From NCBI RefSeq assembly GCF_022664465.1, contig NZ_JAKREV010000006.1, positions 62,001 to 126,000 on the forward strand: DNA of 64,000 nucleotides, written 5' to 3'. Each line of letters begins with the position of its first letter. Within the stretch, counting starts at the first letter, position 1. A program made the translations under genes and the position numbers. The notes beneath the pieces are model-generated. The model had not been told where the DNA came from. It did not search any database and saw nothing but the letters and a program-made list of their open reading frames with translations. This document shows, in pieces, positions 50,457-58,570 of the stretch. Source of the DNA: Sphingomonas hankookensis. GTDB taxonomy: Bacteria; Pseudomonadota; Alphaproteobacteria; Sphingomonadales; Sphingomonadaceae.

Positions 50457-51209
50457 ATGGACCGGCTGGTCTACACCGCAATGTCGGGGATGCGTGGCCA
50501 TATGGCCGCGCAGGCGACGATCGCGAACAATATCGCGAACGGCTCGACGATCGGGTATCGCGCGGACAAGATCGATTTCGAGCAGTTGTTGCTGAAGGGC
50601 AAGAACGGCGAGCTCGAAACCCGTTCGCCCTCTTCGGAGGAAGTGCGCGACATGGACCGCCGGGCCGGCGCGATCCTCGCGACCGGCCGCCCGCTCGACA
50701 TCGCGCTGGAAGGCGACAGCTGGATGGCGGTGCAGGGTCCCGACGGCACCGAAGCCTATACCCGCCGCGGCGACCTGCAGGTTTCTGCCGCCGGCACGCT
50801 GGAGACCGGCGATCGCTTGCCGGTCATGGGAACCGGCGGCCCGATCACCGTGCCGCCGTACCAGGCGATCTCGATCACCGCGGATGGCCGGGTGATGATC
50901 GTGCCGCAGGGCGCGGCGCCGGGCACCCCCGATCAGGAGATCGGCCAGATCAAGCTTGCGAGCCCCCAGGGCAGCAATACCGTCAAGGGCATCGACAACC
51001 TGCTGCACGTTCGCGGCGGCGGGGTCCTGCCCGGCGACATGACCGCCAAGGTGCGCTCGGGCGCGCTGGAACAGTCGAACGTCAACATGACCCAGGCGCT
51101 GGTCGACATGATCGAGAACCAGCGCTCGTACGAAGTACAGGCGGGCATGTTGAAGCAGGCGAAGGAGATGGATGAATCCTCCGCCAACCTGATGCGCGTC
51201 CAGAGTTAA
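50457..51209 (+). CDS. flgF: Flagellar rod protein FlgF
   Basis: 250 aa. YTAMSGMRGHMAAQATIANNIANGSTIGYRADKIDF is the N-terminal rod motif, and VDMIENQRSYEVQAGMLKQAKEMDESSANLMRVQS the C-terminal helix. ATG 50457 has GGGAGG upstream; a 12-codon longer TTG start overlaps the promoter and is rejected. The gene carries at 50806-50823 a near copy of the 18-base activator palindrome. Confidence 0.93.
   Translation: MDRLVYTAMSGMRGHMAAQATIANNIANGSTIGYRADKIDFEQLLLKGKNGELETRSPSSEEVRDMDRRAGAILATGRPLDIALEGDSWMAVQGPDGTEAYTRRGDLQVSAAGTLETGDRLPVMGTGGPITVPPYQAISITADGRVMIVPQGAAPGTPDQEIGQIKLASPQGSNTVKGIDNLLHVRGGGVLPGDMTAKVRSGALEQSNVNMTQALVDMIENQRSYEVQAGMLKQAKEMDESSANLMRVQS
50806..50823. promoter_or_regulatory. 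Possible downstream activator site inside flgF
   Basis: CCGGCGATCGCTTGCCGG differs at 2 of 18 positions from the palindrome at 47487-47504 and lies about 385 bases after the flgF sigma-54 promoter. Downstream enhancers are known for some flagellar activators. Coding constraint could also explain it. Confidence 0.35.
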
Positions 51210-51221
51210 GGGAAACAGGAC

Positions 51222-52010
51222 ATGGCCAACGCCGCACTGCATATCGCCCGCACCGGGCTGGACGCCCAGGACACGCGGATGCGCGTCATCTCGAACAACC
51301 TGGCGAACGTCAACACGACCGGGTTCAAGCGCGACCGCGCGTCGTTCGAAACGCTGAGCTACCAGATCGTCACCGCACAGGGTGCCGCATCGACCCAGGA
51401 ATCGCGCTATGCCACCGGCCTCAACCTCGGCACCGGCGTAAAGGTGCAGGGGACGGCCAGCATTCAGACGCAGGGCTCGCTCGCCTCGACCGGCAACACG
51501 CTCGACGTGGCGCTGGAAGGCGACGGCTATTTCCAGGTGCAGCTGCCCGGCGGGCAGCTGGGCTATACCCGCGCCGGCAATTTCAGCCGCTCGCCAGAGG
51601 GCATGCTGGTCACGACCGAAGGCTATCAGGTGATGCCCGGCATCACCCTGCCCGAAGGGGCGACCTCGATCACCATCGGCGGCGACGGCACGGTCAGCGC
51701 GACGATCCCCAACCAGACCGAAGCGACCCCAATCGGCCAGATCCAGGTCACGACCTTCGCCAATTCGGCGGGCCTCCAGCCGGTCGGCGACAATTTCCTG
51801 ATCGAAACCGGCGCATCGGGCGCAGCGCAAACCGGCGTCGCCGGTTTGGATGGCCGCGCCCGCATCCGGCAGGGGATGCTGGAAGGATCGAACGTCAACG
51901 TCGTCGAGGAACTCGTCGACATGATCGAGACGCAACGCGCCTATGAGGTCAATTCCAAGATGATCTCGGCCACCGATGAAATGCTGAAATATGTCAACCA
52001 GAACATCTGA
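51222..52010 (+). CDS. flgG: Flagellar distal rod protein FlgG
   Basis: 262 aa. ALHIARTGLDAQDTRMRVISNNLANVNTTGFKRDRASFETL and VVEELVDMIETQRAYEVNSKMISATDEMLKYVNQNI are diagnostic for FlgG. Overlaps flgH by 20 bases. Forms the distal rod that passes through the P and L rings. Confidence 0.95.
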   Translation: MANAALHIARTGLDAQDTRMRVISNNLANVNTTGFKRDRASFETLSYQIVTAQGAASTQESRYATGLNLGTGVKVQGTASIQTQGSLASTGNTLDVALEGDGYFQVQLPGGQLGYTRAGNFSRSPEGMLVTTEGYQVMPGITLPEGATSITIGGDGTVSATIPNQTEATPIGQIQVTTFANSAGLQPVGDNFLIETGASGAAQTGVAGLDGRARIRQGMLEGSNVNVVEELVDMIETQRAYEVNSKMISATDEMLKYVNQNI

Positions 52011-52707
52011 CCCCGCGCGCGCCCGCGCGCTCGCAACGATCGCGCGCGTGTTCGCGCTTGCCGCGGTCGTGCTGGCGGCAATGCCGGCAACCGCCCGCCC
52101 GCTGTTCGGCAAGAAATTGCCGCCCGAGGATTACACCGCCTCGCGTCCCGCGGCACCGGTGGTCCCGGTCGTCGCGACCGGCGCGATCTTTCAGGCGGAT
52201 CAGGGCTATGCCGCACTGTACGAAGGCTGGCGCGCCAAGAAGGTCGGCGACCCGCTGACCATCGTGCTGGTCGAACGCACCAGCGCGTCGAAATCGGCGG
52301 GCTCGAAGCTCGACAGCTCGGGTGGCTTCTCGGTCACCCCGCCGTCGGTCGGGCCGCTGTCGTTCGACCCGAACATCGCCAAGGCATCGGGCGGCCGCAA
52401 TTTCGGCGGCACCGGTTCCGCCGACCAGACCAACGCACTGTCGGGCGAACTGTCGGTGACCGTCGCCGAAGTCTATCCCAACGGCACCATGCTGGTGCAG
52501 GGGCAGAAGCGGGTGACGCTGAACCGCGGCGACGAATTCGTCGCGATCAAGGGCGTCGTGCGCTCCGCCGATGTCGACATCAACAACCGCGTGCCGTCGA
52601 CCCGCGTCGCCGATGCCCGCATCTCGTACACCGGCAAGGGCGATGTCGCCCGCGCCAGCCGGCAGGGGTGGCTCAGCCGCTTCTTCCAGGTCGTTAGCCC
52701 GTTCTAG
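51991..52707 (+). CDS. flgH: Flagellar L-ring protein FlgH, without a lipobox
   Basis: 238 aa. ALYEGWRAKKVGDPLTIVLVERTSASKSAGSKLD, GELSVTVAEVYPNGTMLVQGQKRVTLNRGDEFVAIKGVVR and TRVADARISYTGKGDVARASRQGWLSRFF are the FlgH core. The N-terminus is a signal peptide (RVFALAAVVLAAMPATARP) but has no Cys, unlike most FlgH, which are outer-membrane lipoproteins. Probably cleaved by signal peptidase I. The start overlaps flgG. Confidence 0.93.
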   Translation: MSTRTSDPARARALATIARVFALAAVVLAAMPATARPLFGKKLPPEDYTASRPAAPVVPVVATGAIFQADQGYAALYEGWRAKKVGDPLTIVLVERTSASKSAGSKLDSSGGFSVTPPSVGPLSFDPNIAKASGGRNFGGTGSADQTNALSGELSVTVAEVYPNGTMLVQGQKRVTLNRGDEFVAIKGVVRSADVDINNRVPSTRVADARISYTGKGDVARASRQGWLSRFFQVVSPF

Positions 52708-52716
52708 GACCGCCCG

Positions 52717-53811
52717 ATGCGCTTCCTGCTCGCCATCCTCGCCGCCGCCCTCCTGATCGTTCAGCCCGCCGCGGCGGAACGGGTCAAGGACCTCGGCCGC
52801 TTCCAGGGTATCCGCTCGAACCAGCTGACCGGCTACGGCATCGTCGTCGGCCTGCCCGGCACCGGCGACGACAATCTCGAATATACCGTGCAGTCGGTGA
52901 AGGCGATCACGTCGCGCATGGGGCTGCAGCTGCCGCAGGGGATGAACCCGGGGTTGAAGAACGCGGCGGTCGTCATGATCACCGCCGAACTGCCCGCCTT
53001 CGCCAAACCCGGCCAGCGGATCGACGTGACCGTCGCGTCGATGGGCAAGGCCAAGAGCTTGCGCGGCGGCGCGCTGGTCATGACACCGCTGATGGGTGCC
53101 GATGGGCAGATCTATGCGATGGCGCAGGGCAACCTCGCGGTCGGTGGCCTGGGGGCCGAGGGTGCCGACGGGTCGAAGATCGTCGTCAACATCCCCTCGG
53201 CCGGGCGCATTCCCGACGGAGCGACTGTCGAGCGCACCGTCGACACCGGCTTCGCTACCGCGCCGACGCTTACCTTCAACCTCGCGCAGGCCGACTTCAC
53301 CACCGCGCAGAACGTCGCGGGTGCGATCAACCGTCGCTTCGGCGCCGGCACCGCGACCGCGATCGACGCGGTGTCGGTGGCGATGCGCGCCGCGCCCGGC
53401 GCCGATACCCGCTCGATGCTGATGAGCGAGGTCGAGAACCTGCCCGTCGAGTCGGCGGAAACCGCCGCGCGTGTCATCGTCAACGCCCGCACCGGCACCG
53501 TCGTCATCAACTCCGCCGTCCGCGTCTCGCCCTCGGCCGTCACCCACGGCAAGCTGACCGTGAAGATCGACGAGGACCAGCGCATCAGCCAGCCGGCACC
53601 CTTGAGCCAGGGCCAGACCGCCGTCGAGCAGAAGAGCGGCGTGACGGTCGAGCAGGAGGTCAAGCCGATGTTCCTGCTGGCGCCGGGTCCGAAGCTGGCC
53701 GACGTGGTGAAGGCGATCAACGCGATCGGCGCATCGCCCGCCGATCTGGTCGCCATCCTCGAGGCGCTGAAGGAATCGGGGGCCCTCAAGGCCGAGCTGG
53801 TCGTCCTGTGA
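52717..53811 (+). CDS. flgI: Flagellar P-ring protein FlgI
   Basis: 364 aa with signal peptide MRFLLAILAAALLIVQPAAA. Mature part begins ERVKDLGRFQGIRSNQLTGYGIVVGLPGTGDD, highly conserved, and ends VKAINAIGASPADLVAILEALKESGALKAELVVL. Periplasmic ring around the rod, placed with FlgA's help. Overlaps flgJ by 4 bases. Confidence 0.95.
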   Translation: MRFLLAILAAALLIVQPAAAERVKDLGRFQGIRSNQLTGYGIVVGLPGTGDDNLEYTVQSVKAITSRMGLQLPQGMNPGLKNAAVVMITAELPAFAKPGQRIDVTVASMGKAKSLRGGALVMTPLMGADGQIYAMAQGNLAVGGLGAEGADGSKIVVNIPSAGRIPDGATVERTVDTGFATAPTLTFNLAQADFTTAQNVAGAINRRFGAGTATAIDAVSVAMRAAPGADTRSMLMSEVENLPVESAETAARVIVNARTGTVVINSAVRVSPSAVTHGKLTVKIDEDQRISQPAPLSQGQTAVEQKSGVTVEQEVKPMFLLAPGPKLADVVKAINAIGASPADLVAILEALKESGALKAELVVL

Positions 53812-54167
53812 GCGTGATCGGCGCGACGACCGGCATCGGGGTCGACACCAGCCGCATCGGTTCGAACAAGAACCTGAAGGCCGCGGGCGAACGCTTCGAA
53901 TCGGTGTTCACCGGCATGATGCTGAAATCGATGCGCCAGGCGAAGCTCGCCGACGGCCTGTTCGAGAACAAGGCATCGGGCCAGTTCCGCGACATGTGGG
54001 ACCAGAAGGTCGCCGAGAACATGGCGGTCACCACGCCGCTGGGCATCGGCAAGGCGATGACCGAGTTTCTGGCCCGGTCGCAGAAGGTTAACATGGCGGA
54101 AACCGCCAATTCGACGCAAGCTGAGCCGCAACCGGCCGTTAATCCCTCCGAAGGGAAGAGCGGATGA
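53808..54167 (+). CDS. flgJ: Rod-binding protein FlgJ, N-domain only
   Basis: 119 aa. AAGERFESVFTGMMLKSMRQAKLADGLFENKASGQFRDMWDQKVAENMAVTTPLGIGKAMTEFL is the rod-capping FlgJ domain. The C-terminal muramidase domain of enterobacterial FlgJ is absent; the SLT enzyme at 43900-44811 likely supplies that step. GTG start overlaps the flgI stop. Confidence 0.92.
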   Translation: MSVIGATTGIGVDTSRIGSNKNLKAAGERFESVFTGMMLKSMRQAKLADGLFENKASGQFRDMWDQKVAENMAVTTPLGIGKAMTEFLARSQKVNMAETANSTQAEPQPAVNPSEGKSG

Positions 54168-55492
54168 GCGACCTGCTGTCGATCGGCGCGAGCGGGGTCA
54201 GGGCCTATCAATCGGCGCTGACCACGACGTCGGATAACATCGCGAACGCCGGGACGACCGGCTATGTCCGCCGTACCGCCACGCTTGCCGAGGTGGGCGT
54301 CGGATCGTCGCGACAGACGAACGGCAGCGGCGTGGCGATCGCCGGCATCACCCGTTCGGCCGATGTGTTCCGATCGGCACAGGTACGGCAGACCACGTCA
54401 GACGTGACGCGCAGCGACGGCGGCGTCATGTGGCTCGAACGGATCGAAGCGGCACTGAACAGCCAGGCGCTGACCGACCGCATGACCGCGTTCTTCAACG
54501 CCGGCACCGCGCTGTCGGCCGATCCGTCGGCCGATGCGCCGCGCCGGTCGATGCTCGAGGCGGCCGAGGGCGTTGCCCAGGCATTTTTGGGCACCGTCTC
54601 CACGCTCGATGCCGCGTCCAAAACGCTCGACCTGACGGCCGGCGACGCAGCGGAAAAGGTCACCAACGCCGCCGCGGCGCTCGCCCGCATCAACGACGGG
54701 CTGGCGCGGGTCGCCAGCGGATCGACCGGACAGGCGCAACTGCTCGACCAGCGCGACCGGATGCTCGACGCCATGAGCGAGCTGACCGATATCGACGTCC
54801 AGTTCGATCCCGTCGGACGGGTGACCGTTCGCGCCGGCGGGACCGAAGGCCCGGTGATGGTCCACGGGATCGTGGCATCGACGGTGCAGTTCGGCCGCAG
54901 CGAATCGGGTCAGCCGATCTTCACCGTGATGCGCGGCGGGACCGAATACGGCCTTACCCCCAAGGGCGGCGGGATGGCGGGCATGATCGATGGCGCACAG
55001 CGGATCAGCGAGATGCGCGGCGAAGTGGTCGCCGTCACCAAGGCGTTCGTCGACGGCGTCAATGGTGCGCTCAATACCGGCGACGACCTGAACGGCGATC
55101 CGGGGGCCGACATGTTCCTGATCGACGATGCCGGGCGGGTCACGCGGGTGCTGAACGACCCCAAGCTGATCGGTGCCGCCACCACCGATGCCGGCCCGCG
55201 CGACAGCGGCAATCTCCAGACGCTAGCGACCATCCGCCGTACCGGCGCCTTCGAACAGTCCATCGTGTCGCTGCAATCGAGCAACGGATCGGCGCTGAAG
55301 GCGCGCCAGACCATTGCCGAGGCGCAGGGCGCGATCCGCGATTCGGCGGTCGACGCCCGCGATTCCGCTGCGGGCGTCAACCTCGACCAAGAGGCCGTCG
55401 ACCTGATGCGCTTCCAACAGGCGTATCAGGCGTCCAGCCGCGTGATCCAGGTCGCGCGCGAGACGATCGATACCCTGCTTGCGATCCGATAG
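54164..55492 (+). CDS. flgK: Hook-filament junction protein FlgK (HAP1)
   Basis: 442 aa. LLSIGASGVRAYQSALTTTSDNIANAGTTGYVRRTATLAEV at the N-terminus and GVNLDQEAVDLMRFQQAYQASSRVIQVARETIDTLLAIR at the C-terminus. The middle (LDQRDRMLDAMSELTDIDVQFDPVGRVTVRAGG) matches FlgK. ATGA overlap with flgJ. First junction protein; its chaperone is FlgN. Confidence 0.94.
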   Translation: MSDLLSIGASGVRAYQSALTTTSDNIANAGTTGYVRRTATLAEVGVGSSRQTNGSGVAIAGITRSADVFRSAQVRQTTSDVTRSDGGVMWLERIEAALNSQALTDRMTAFFNAGTALSADPSADAPRRSMLEAAEGVAQAFLGTVSTLDAASKTLDLTAGDAAEKVTNAAAALARINDGLARVASGSTGQAQLLDQRDRMLDAMSELTDIDVQFDPVGRVTVRAGGTEGPVMVHGIVASTVQFGRSESGQPIFTVMRGGTEYGLTPKGGGMAGMIDGAQRISEMRGEVVAVTKAFVDGVNGALNTGDDLNGDPGADMFLIDDAGRVTRVLNDPKLIGAATTDAGPRDSGNLQTLATIRRTGAFEQSIVSLQSSNGSALKARQTIAEAQGAIRDSAVDARDSAAGVNLDQEAVDLMRFQQAYQASSRVIQVARETIDTLLAIR

Positions 55493-55500
55493 GACGAACG

Positions 55501-56493
55501 ATGCAGATTTCCACCGCCAGCTTCTACAACCGGTCGACCAAGCAGATGTCGTTGCTCAACAACGACCTGAACCGGTTGAACACCGAATTGTCGACCCAAA
55601 AGCGGCTGAACGTCGCGTCGCAGGATTCGACGTCGTGGATGCTGCTGGGCGGCATCAAGAAGGACGACGCCGATTCCGCCGCGTTCCGCGCCAACATCAC
55701 CTTGTCGCGCGGGCTGCTGGCGCAATCCGATACGGCGCTGGCCAATGCCGATGAACGGCTGGTGCGCGTCCGCGAACTGGCGACGCGCGCGAGCAGCGAG
55801 ACGCTGAACGACAAGGACAAGGCCGCGATCGCGACCGAACTGACCGAGATTCGCGACGGGTTGCTGGCGATCGCCAACAGCCGCGACGTGCGCGGCCATC
55901 CCGTGTTCGGCGGCACCGGCGAAACCGCCTTTGCCCAGGACGCGACGACCGGCGCGATCACCTATACCGGCAACGCATCGGTCGCGAACGTCCGCATCGG
56001 CGAATCGAGCAACGTGCAGGTCGGGCTGGACGGCCGCCGGGTGTTCGGCGGCGATCCCGACACCCCCGGCACCGTCGATGTCTTTGCAATGATCGACGAT
56101 CTGGTGAAGGCGATGGGTATTTCGTTCACCGAAGCGCCGGTCGATCCCGACGCGCCGCCGGTCGATCCGGCCAACCCGCCGGTGTTCGACCCTGCCGTGC
56201 CGCGTGCCGAATTCGCCACCAAGATCCGCACCGTGCTGGGCCAGCTCGACCGGGCGGAGGCACAGGTGACCTCGGCCCGCGCCTCGTCCGGCGCGCGCGC
56301 GGCCCGGCTGGAGATCGAATCGACGCAGCTCGATACCATCGGCCTCGACCGCGAGGAGGCGCGCAGCGCGCTGGAAGATACCGATCTGTCCACGACGATG
56401 GTCGAATTTCAGAAGACGGTCACCATCCTCAGCGCGACGCAGGCGAGCATCGCCAAGCTCGCCGGCCTGTCGCTGTTCAACTACCTCAAGTGA
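55501..56493 (+). CDS. flgL: Hook-filament junction protein FlgL (HAP3)
   Basis: 330 aa. ISTASFYNRSTKQMSLLNNDLNRLNTELSTQKRLNVASQDST at the N-terminus and LSTTMVEFQKTVTILSATQASIAKLAGLSLFNYLK at the C-terminus, flagellin-like. A Pro/Asp-rich repeat loop (VDPDAPPVDPANPPVFDPAVP) is inserted at about residue 216. Begins 8 bases after flgK and ends the flg transcription unit. Confidence 0.93.
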   Translation: MQISTASFYNRSTKQMSLLNNDLNRLNTELSTQKRLNVASQDSTSWMLLGGIKKDDADSAAFRANITLSRGLLAQSDTALANADERLVRVRELATRASSETLNDKDKAAIATELTEIRDGLLAIANSRDVRGHPVFGGTGETAFAQDATTGAITYTGNASVANVRIGESSNVQVGLDGRRVFGGDPDTPGTVDVFAMIDDLVKAMGISFTEAPVDPDAPPVDPANPPVFDPAVPRAEFATKIRTVLGQLDRAEAQVTSARASSGARAARLEIESTQLDTIGLDREEARSALEDTDLSTTMVEFQKTVTILSATQASIAKLAGLSLFNYLK

Positions 56494-56499
56494 ATGCTG

Positions 56500-56529
56500 A
56501 CCGGCCTTTTTACCTGATTTGCGGCCGGT
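56500..56529. repeat. Inverted repeat ACCGGCC...GGCCGGT between flgL and motA
   Basis: Perfect 7-bp arms with a 16-base T-rich loop, 7 bases after the flgL stop. May terminate flgL transcripts or act as an operator for motA. Confidence 0.45.
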
Positions 56530-56624
56530 AACGATTTCTCGACCTCTATCGTGGAAAAGGGGGATCGCATGACGCGCCGCACCCTGCGACGCGGCAGTTC
56601 GTAACCCCAGGGGGCAAGCGCCAC

Positions 56625-57488
56625 ATGTTTCCGGCTATCGGCTTAGTCGTCCTACTCGCCATGGTGTTCGGCGGGTTCGCGTTCACCGGCGGTGACCTCG
56701 GCCCCGTGATGCATGCCCTGCCGCACGAGATGCTGATCATCGGCGGTGCCGCCGTCGGCGCGCTGATCATCGGCAATTCCGGCCGCGAGCTGAAGGGGAT
56801 GGGCGGCGGCTTCATGAAGGTCATGAAGGGCCCCAAGTACAAGAAGCAGGACTATCTCGACGCGATCTTCCTCGTGTCGAAGCTGATGAAGATGCTGCGC
56901 GCCGAAGGGCCGATCGCGCTCGAACCGCATGTCGAGGACCCGAAATCGTCGTCGGTGTTCGGCGAATATCCCCGCCTGATGAAGGACCATACGCTGGTCA
57001 ACCTGATCGCCGACACGCTGCGCCTCGTCGTCGTGTCGTCGGGCACGCTCGACGTACATGCGGTCGAAGAGGTCATGGACAACGCCATCAAGACGCACCA
57101 CCACGAGGAACAGGGGCCGCAAACCACGCTGCAGGGCCTCGCCGACGCGTTGCCGGCGCTCGGCATCGTCGCCGCCGTGCTGGGCGTGGTGAAGACGATG
57201 GGATCGATCGACAAGCCGCCCTCGATCCTTGGCGGCATGATCGGGTCGGCGCTGGTCGGCACGTTCCTCGGCATTCTGCTCGCCTACGGTCTGGTCGGTC
57301 CGCTTGCGACGCGGCTGCAACAGGTGATCGATGCCGATGCCGCCATCTATCACGTCGTAAAGCAGATCATCATCGCCTCGCTCCACGGCCATCCGCAGCC
57401 GCTGGTGATCGAAGCGGCGCGTTCGGGCATCGCGCATCACAACCAGCCCGGCTTCGCCGAAGTCTTCGACGGCCTGCGCGGGCGCTGA
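56625..57488 (+). CDS. motA: Flagellar stator protein MotA
   Basis: 287 aa with four TM helices; FAFTGGDLGPVMHALPHEMLIIGGAAVGALIIG at the N-terminus, QTTLQGLADALPALGIVAAVLGVVKTMGSIDKPPSILGGMIGSALVGTFLGILLAYGLVGPLA in the second TM pair, with P173-region prolines conserved. Proton channel with MotB, pressing on FliG. Starts 131 bases after flgL. A clear sigma-28 promoter was not found before it. Confidence 0.95.
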   Translation: MFPAIGLVVLLAMVFGGFAFTGGDLGPVMHALPHEMLIIGGAAVGALIIGNSGRELKGMGGGFMKVMKGPKYKKQDYLDAIFLVSKLMKMLRAEGPIALEPHVEDPKSSSVFGEYPRLMKDHTLVNLIADTLRLVVVSSGTLDVHAVEEVMDNAIKTHHHEEQGPQTTLQGLADALPALGIVAAVLGVVKTMGSIDKPPSILGGMIGSALVGTFLGILLAYGLVGPLATRLQQVIDADAAIYHVVKQIIIASLHGHPQPLVIEAARSGIAHHNQPGFAEVFDGLRGR

Positions 57489-57491
57489 TCC

Positions 57492-58484
57492 ATGGCCCGC
57501 GCTCCGCACGGCAATAACCAGCCGCCACCCATCATCATCGTCAAGAAGATCATCGAAGCCGGCCATGGCGGCCATCACGGCGGCGCGTGGAAGGTCGCCT
57601 ATGCCGATTTCGTGACGGCGATGATGGCGTTCTTCCTGCTGATGTGGCTGCTGGGTGCCACGACCGAGAAGCAGCGCAAGGGGCTGGCCGATTATTTCGC
57701 GCCGACGCTGGTCACCGTGAAGGCGGGATCGGCGGGGTCGAACGGGCTGTTCGGCGGCGAATCGATCGTCGACCAGGACAGCTATCCCCACCGCGCCGCA
57801 CAGACCGGCACCCGCTCGCTGACCATTCCCGTCGACGCCAATGGCGGCGCGAAGGAAGGCGCCGGCGAAAAGGGCCGGTTGAAGAAGAAATCCGAAATGA
57901 CCGAATCCGACAAAAAGGCCTTCGAACGCGTCAAGCGGACGCTGGCACAGCGGATGGCGAGCAACGCCGAACTGCGCAAGCTGGCGCGCAACGTCCGCTT
58001 CGTGCCGACCCATGACGGGGTGCGCATCGACCTGGTCGACAATGCCGATTACTCGATGTTCGCGCTCGGCACGACCGCCCTCGCCCCCGAAGCGTCCAAG
58101 CTGATGACGATGATCGCGCAGACGGTGCGCGACCTGCCCAACACGATCATGATCCGCGGCCATACCGACGCCGTCGCCTATGGCCGGCCGCAGGACATGA
58201 ACAACTGGATGCTGTCGTCGGGCCGGGCCGAAGCGACCCGCCGCCGCCTCGCGCTGGGCGGGGTCGGCGAGCGCCGCTTCGAACGGATCGAGGGCGTGGC
58301 CGATCGCGAACCGATGATCGCGAAAGACCCCTACGACCCGCGCAACCGTCGCGTCGCGATCACCCTGTTGTATCAGGAAACGGCTGGCTTTGGCGGTCGG
58401 CAGCGTATGGCCAGCATCGACAGCGAACCCGCCGCCCGTGCCGAAGTACCGCGGCCGGGCGTGGAGCATGGCGCAACGCATTGA
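57492..58484 (+). CDS. motB: Flagellar stator protein MotB
   Basis: 330 aa. One TM helix with the proton-carrying Asp: WKVAYADFVTAMMAFFLLMWLL (D39). The OmpA-like domain binds peptidoglycan: NTIMIRGHTDAVAYG, MNNWMLSSGRAEATRRRLALGGV and DPYDPRNRRVAITLL. Starts 3 bases after motA. Canonical length and motifs, in contrast to the small MotB-like protein at 46252. Confidence 0.95.
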   Translation: MARAPHGNNQPPPIIIVKKIIEAGHGGHHGGAWKVAYADFVTAMMAFFLLMWLLGATTEKQRKGLADYFAPTLVTVKAGSAGSNGLFGGESIVDQDSYPHRAAQTGTRSLTIPVDANGGAKEGAGEKGRLKKKSEMTESDKKAFERVKRTLAQRMASNAELRKLARNVRFVPTHDGVRIDLVDNADYSMFALGTTALAPEASKLMTMIAQTVRDLPNTIMIRGHTDAVAYGRPQDMNNWMLSSGRAEATRRRLALGGVGERRFERIEGVADREPMIAKDPYDPRNRRVAITLLYQETAGFGGRQRMASIDSEPAARAEVPRPGVEHGATH

Positions 58485-58514
58485 TCGGTGCGGCGGTCGT
58501 ATCTGCTGTAGCTT

Positions 58515-58542
58515 CGTCATCCCCGCCTGCGCGGGAATGACG
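58515..58542. repeat. Single extragenic palindromic unit after motB
   Basis: CGTCATCCCCGCCTGCGCGGGAATGACG, one unit of the family found in pairs at 13561 and 15886; sits between the convergent motB and receptor genes where it may act as a bidirectional stop. Confidence 0.78.
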
Positions 58543-58570
58543 CAGCGCGTCGTGGCGATTCGCCCTACGC

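Noticed and set aside
48954..52112. 1052-codon minus-strand open frame opposite flgE, flgF and flgG
   Set aside because: Shadow frame: composition dominated by Arg, Gly and His, and it covers several well-identified genes in the other direction.
56500..56531. Sigma-28 promoter before motA (GCCGGTAA at 56524-56531)
   Set aside because: The second box matches, but there is no TAAA/TTAA 15 bases upstream; the region is better described as an inverted repeat.
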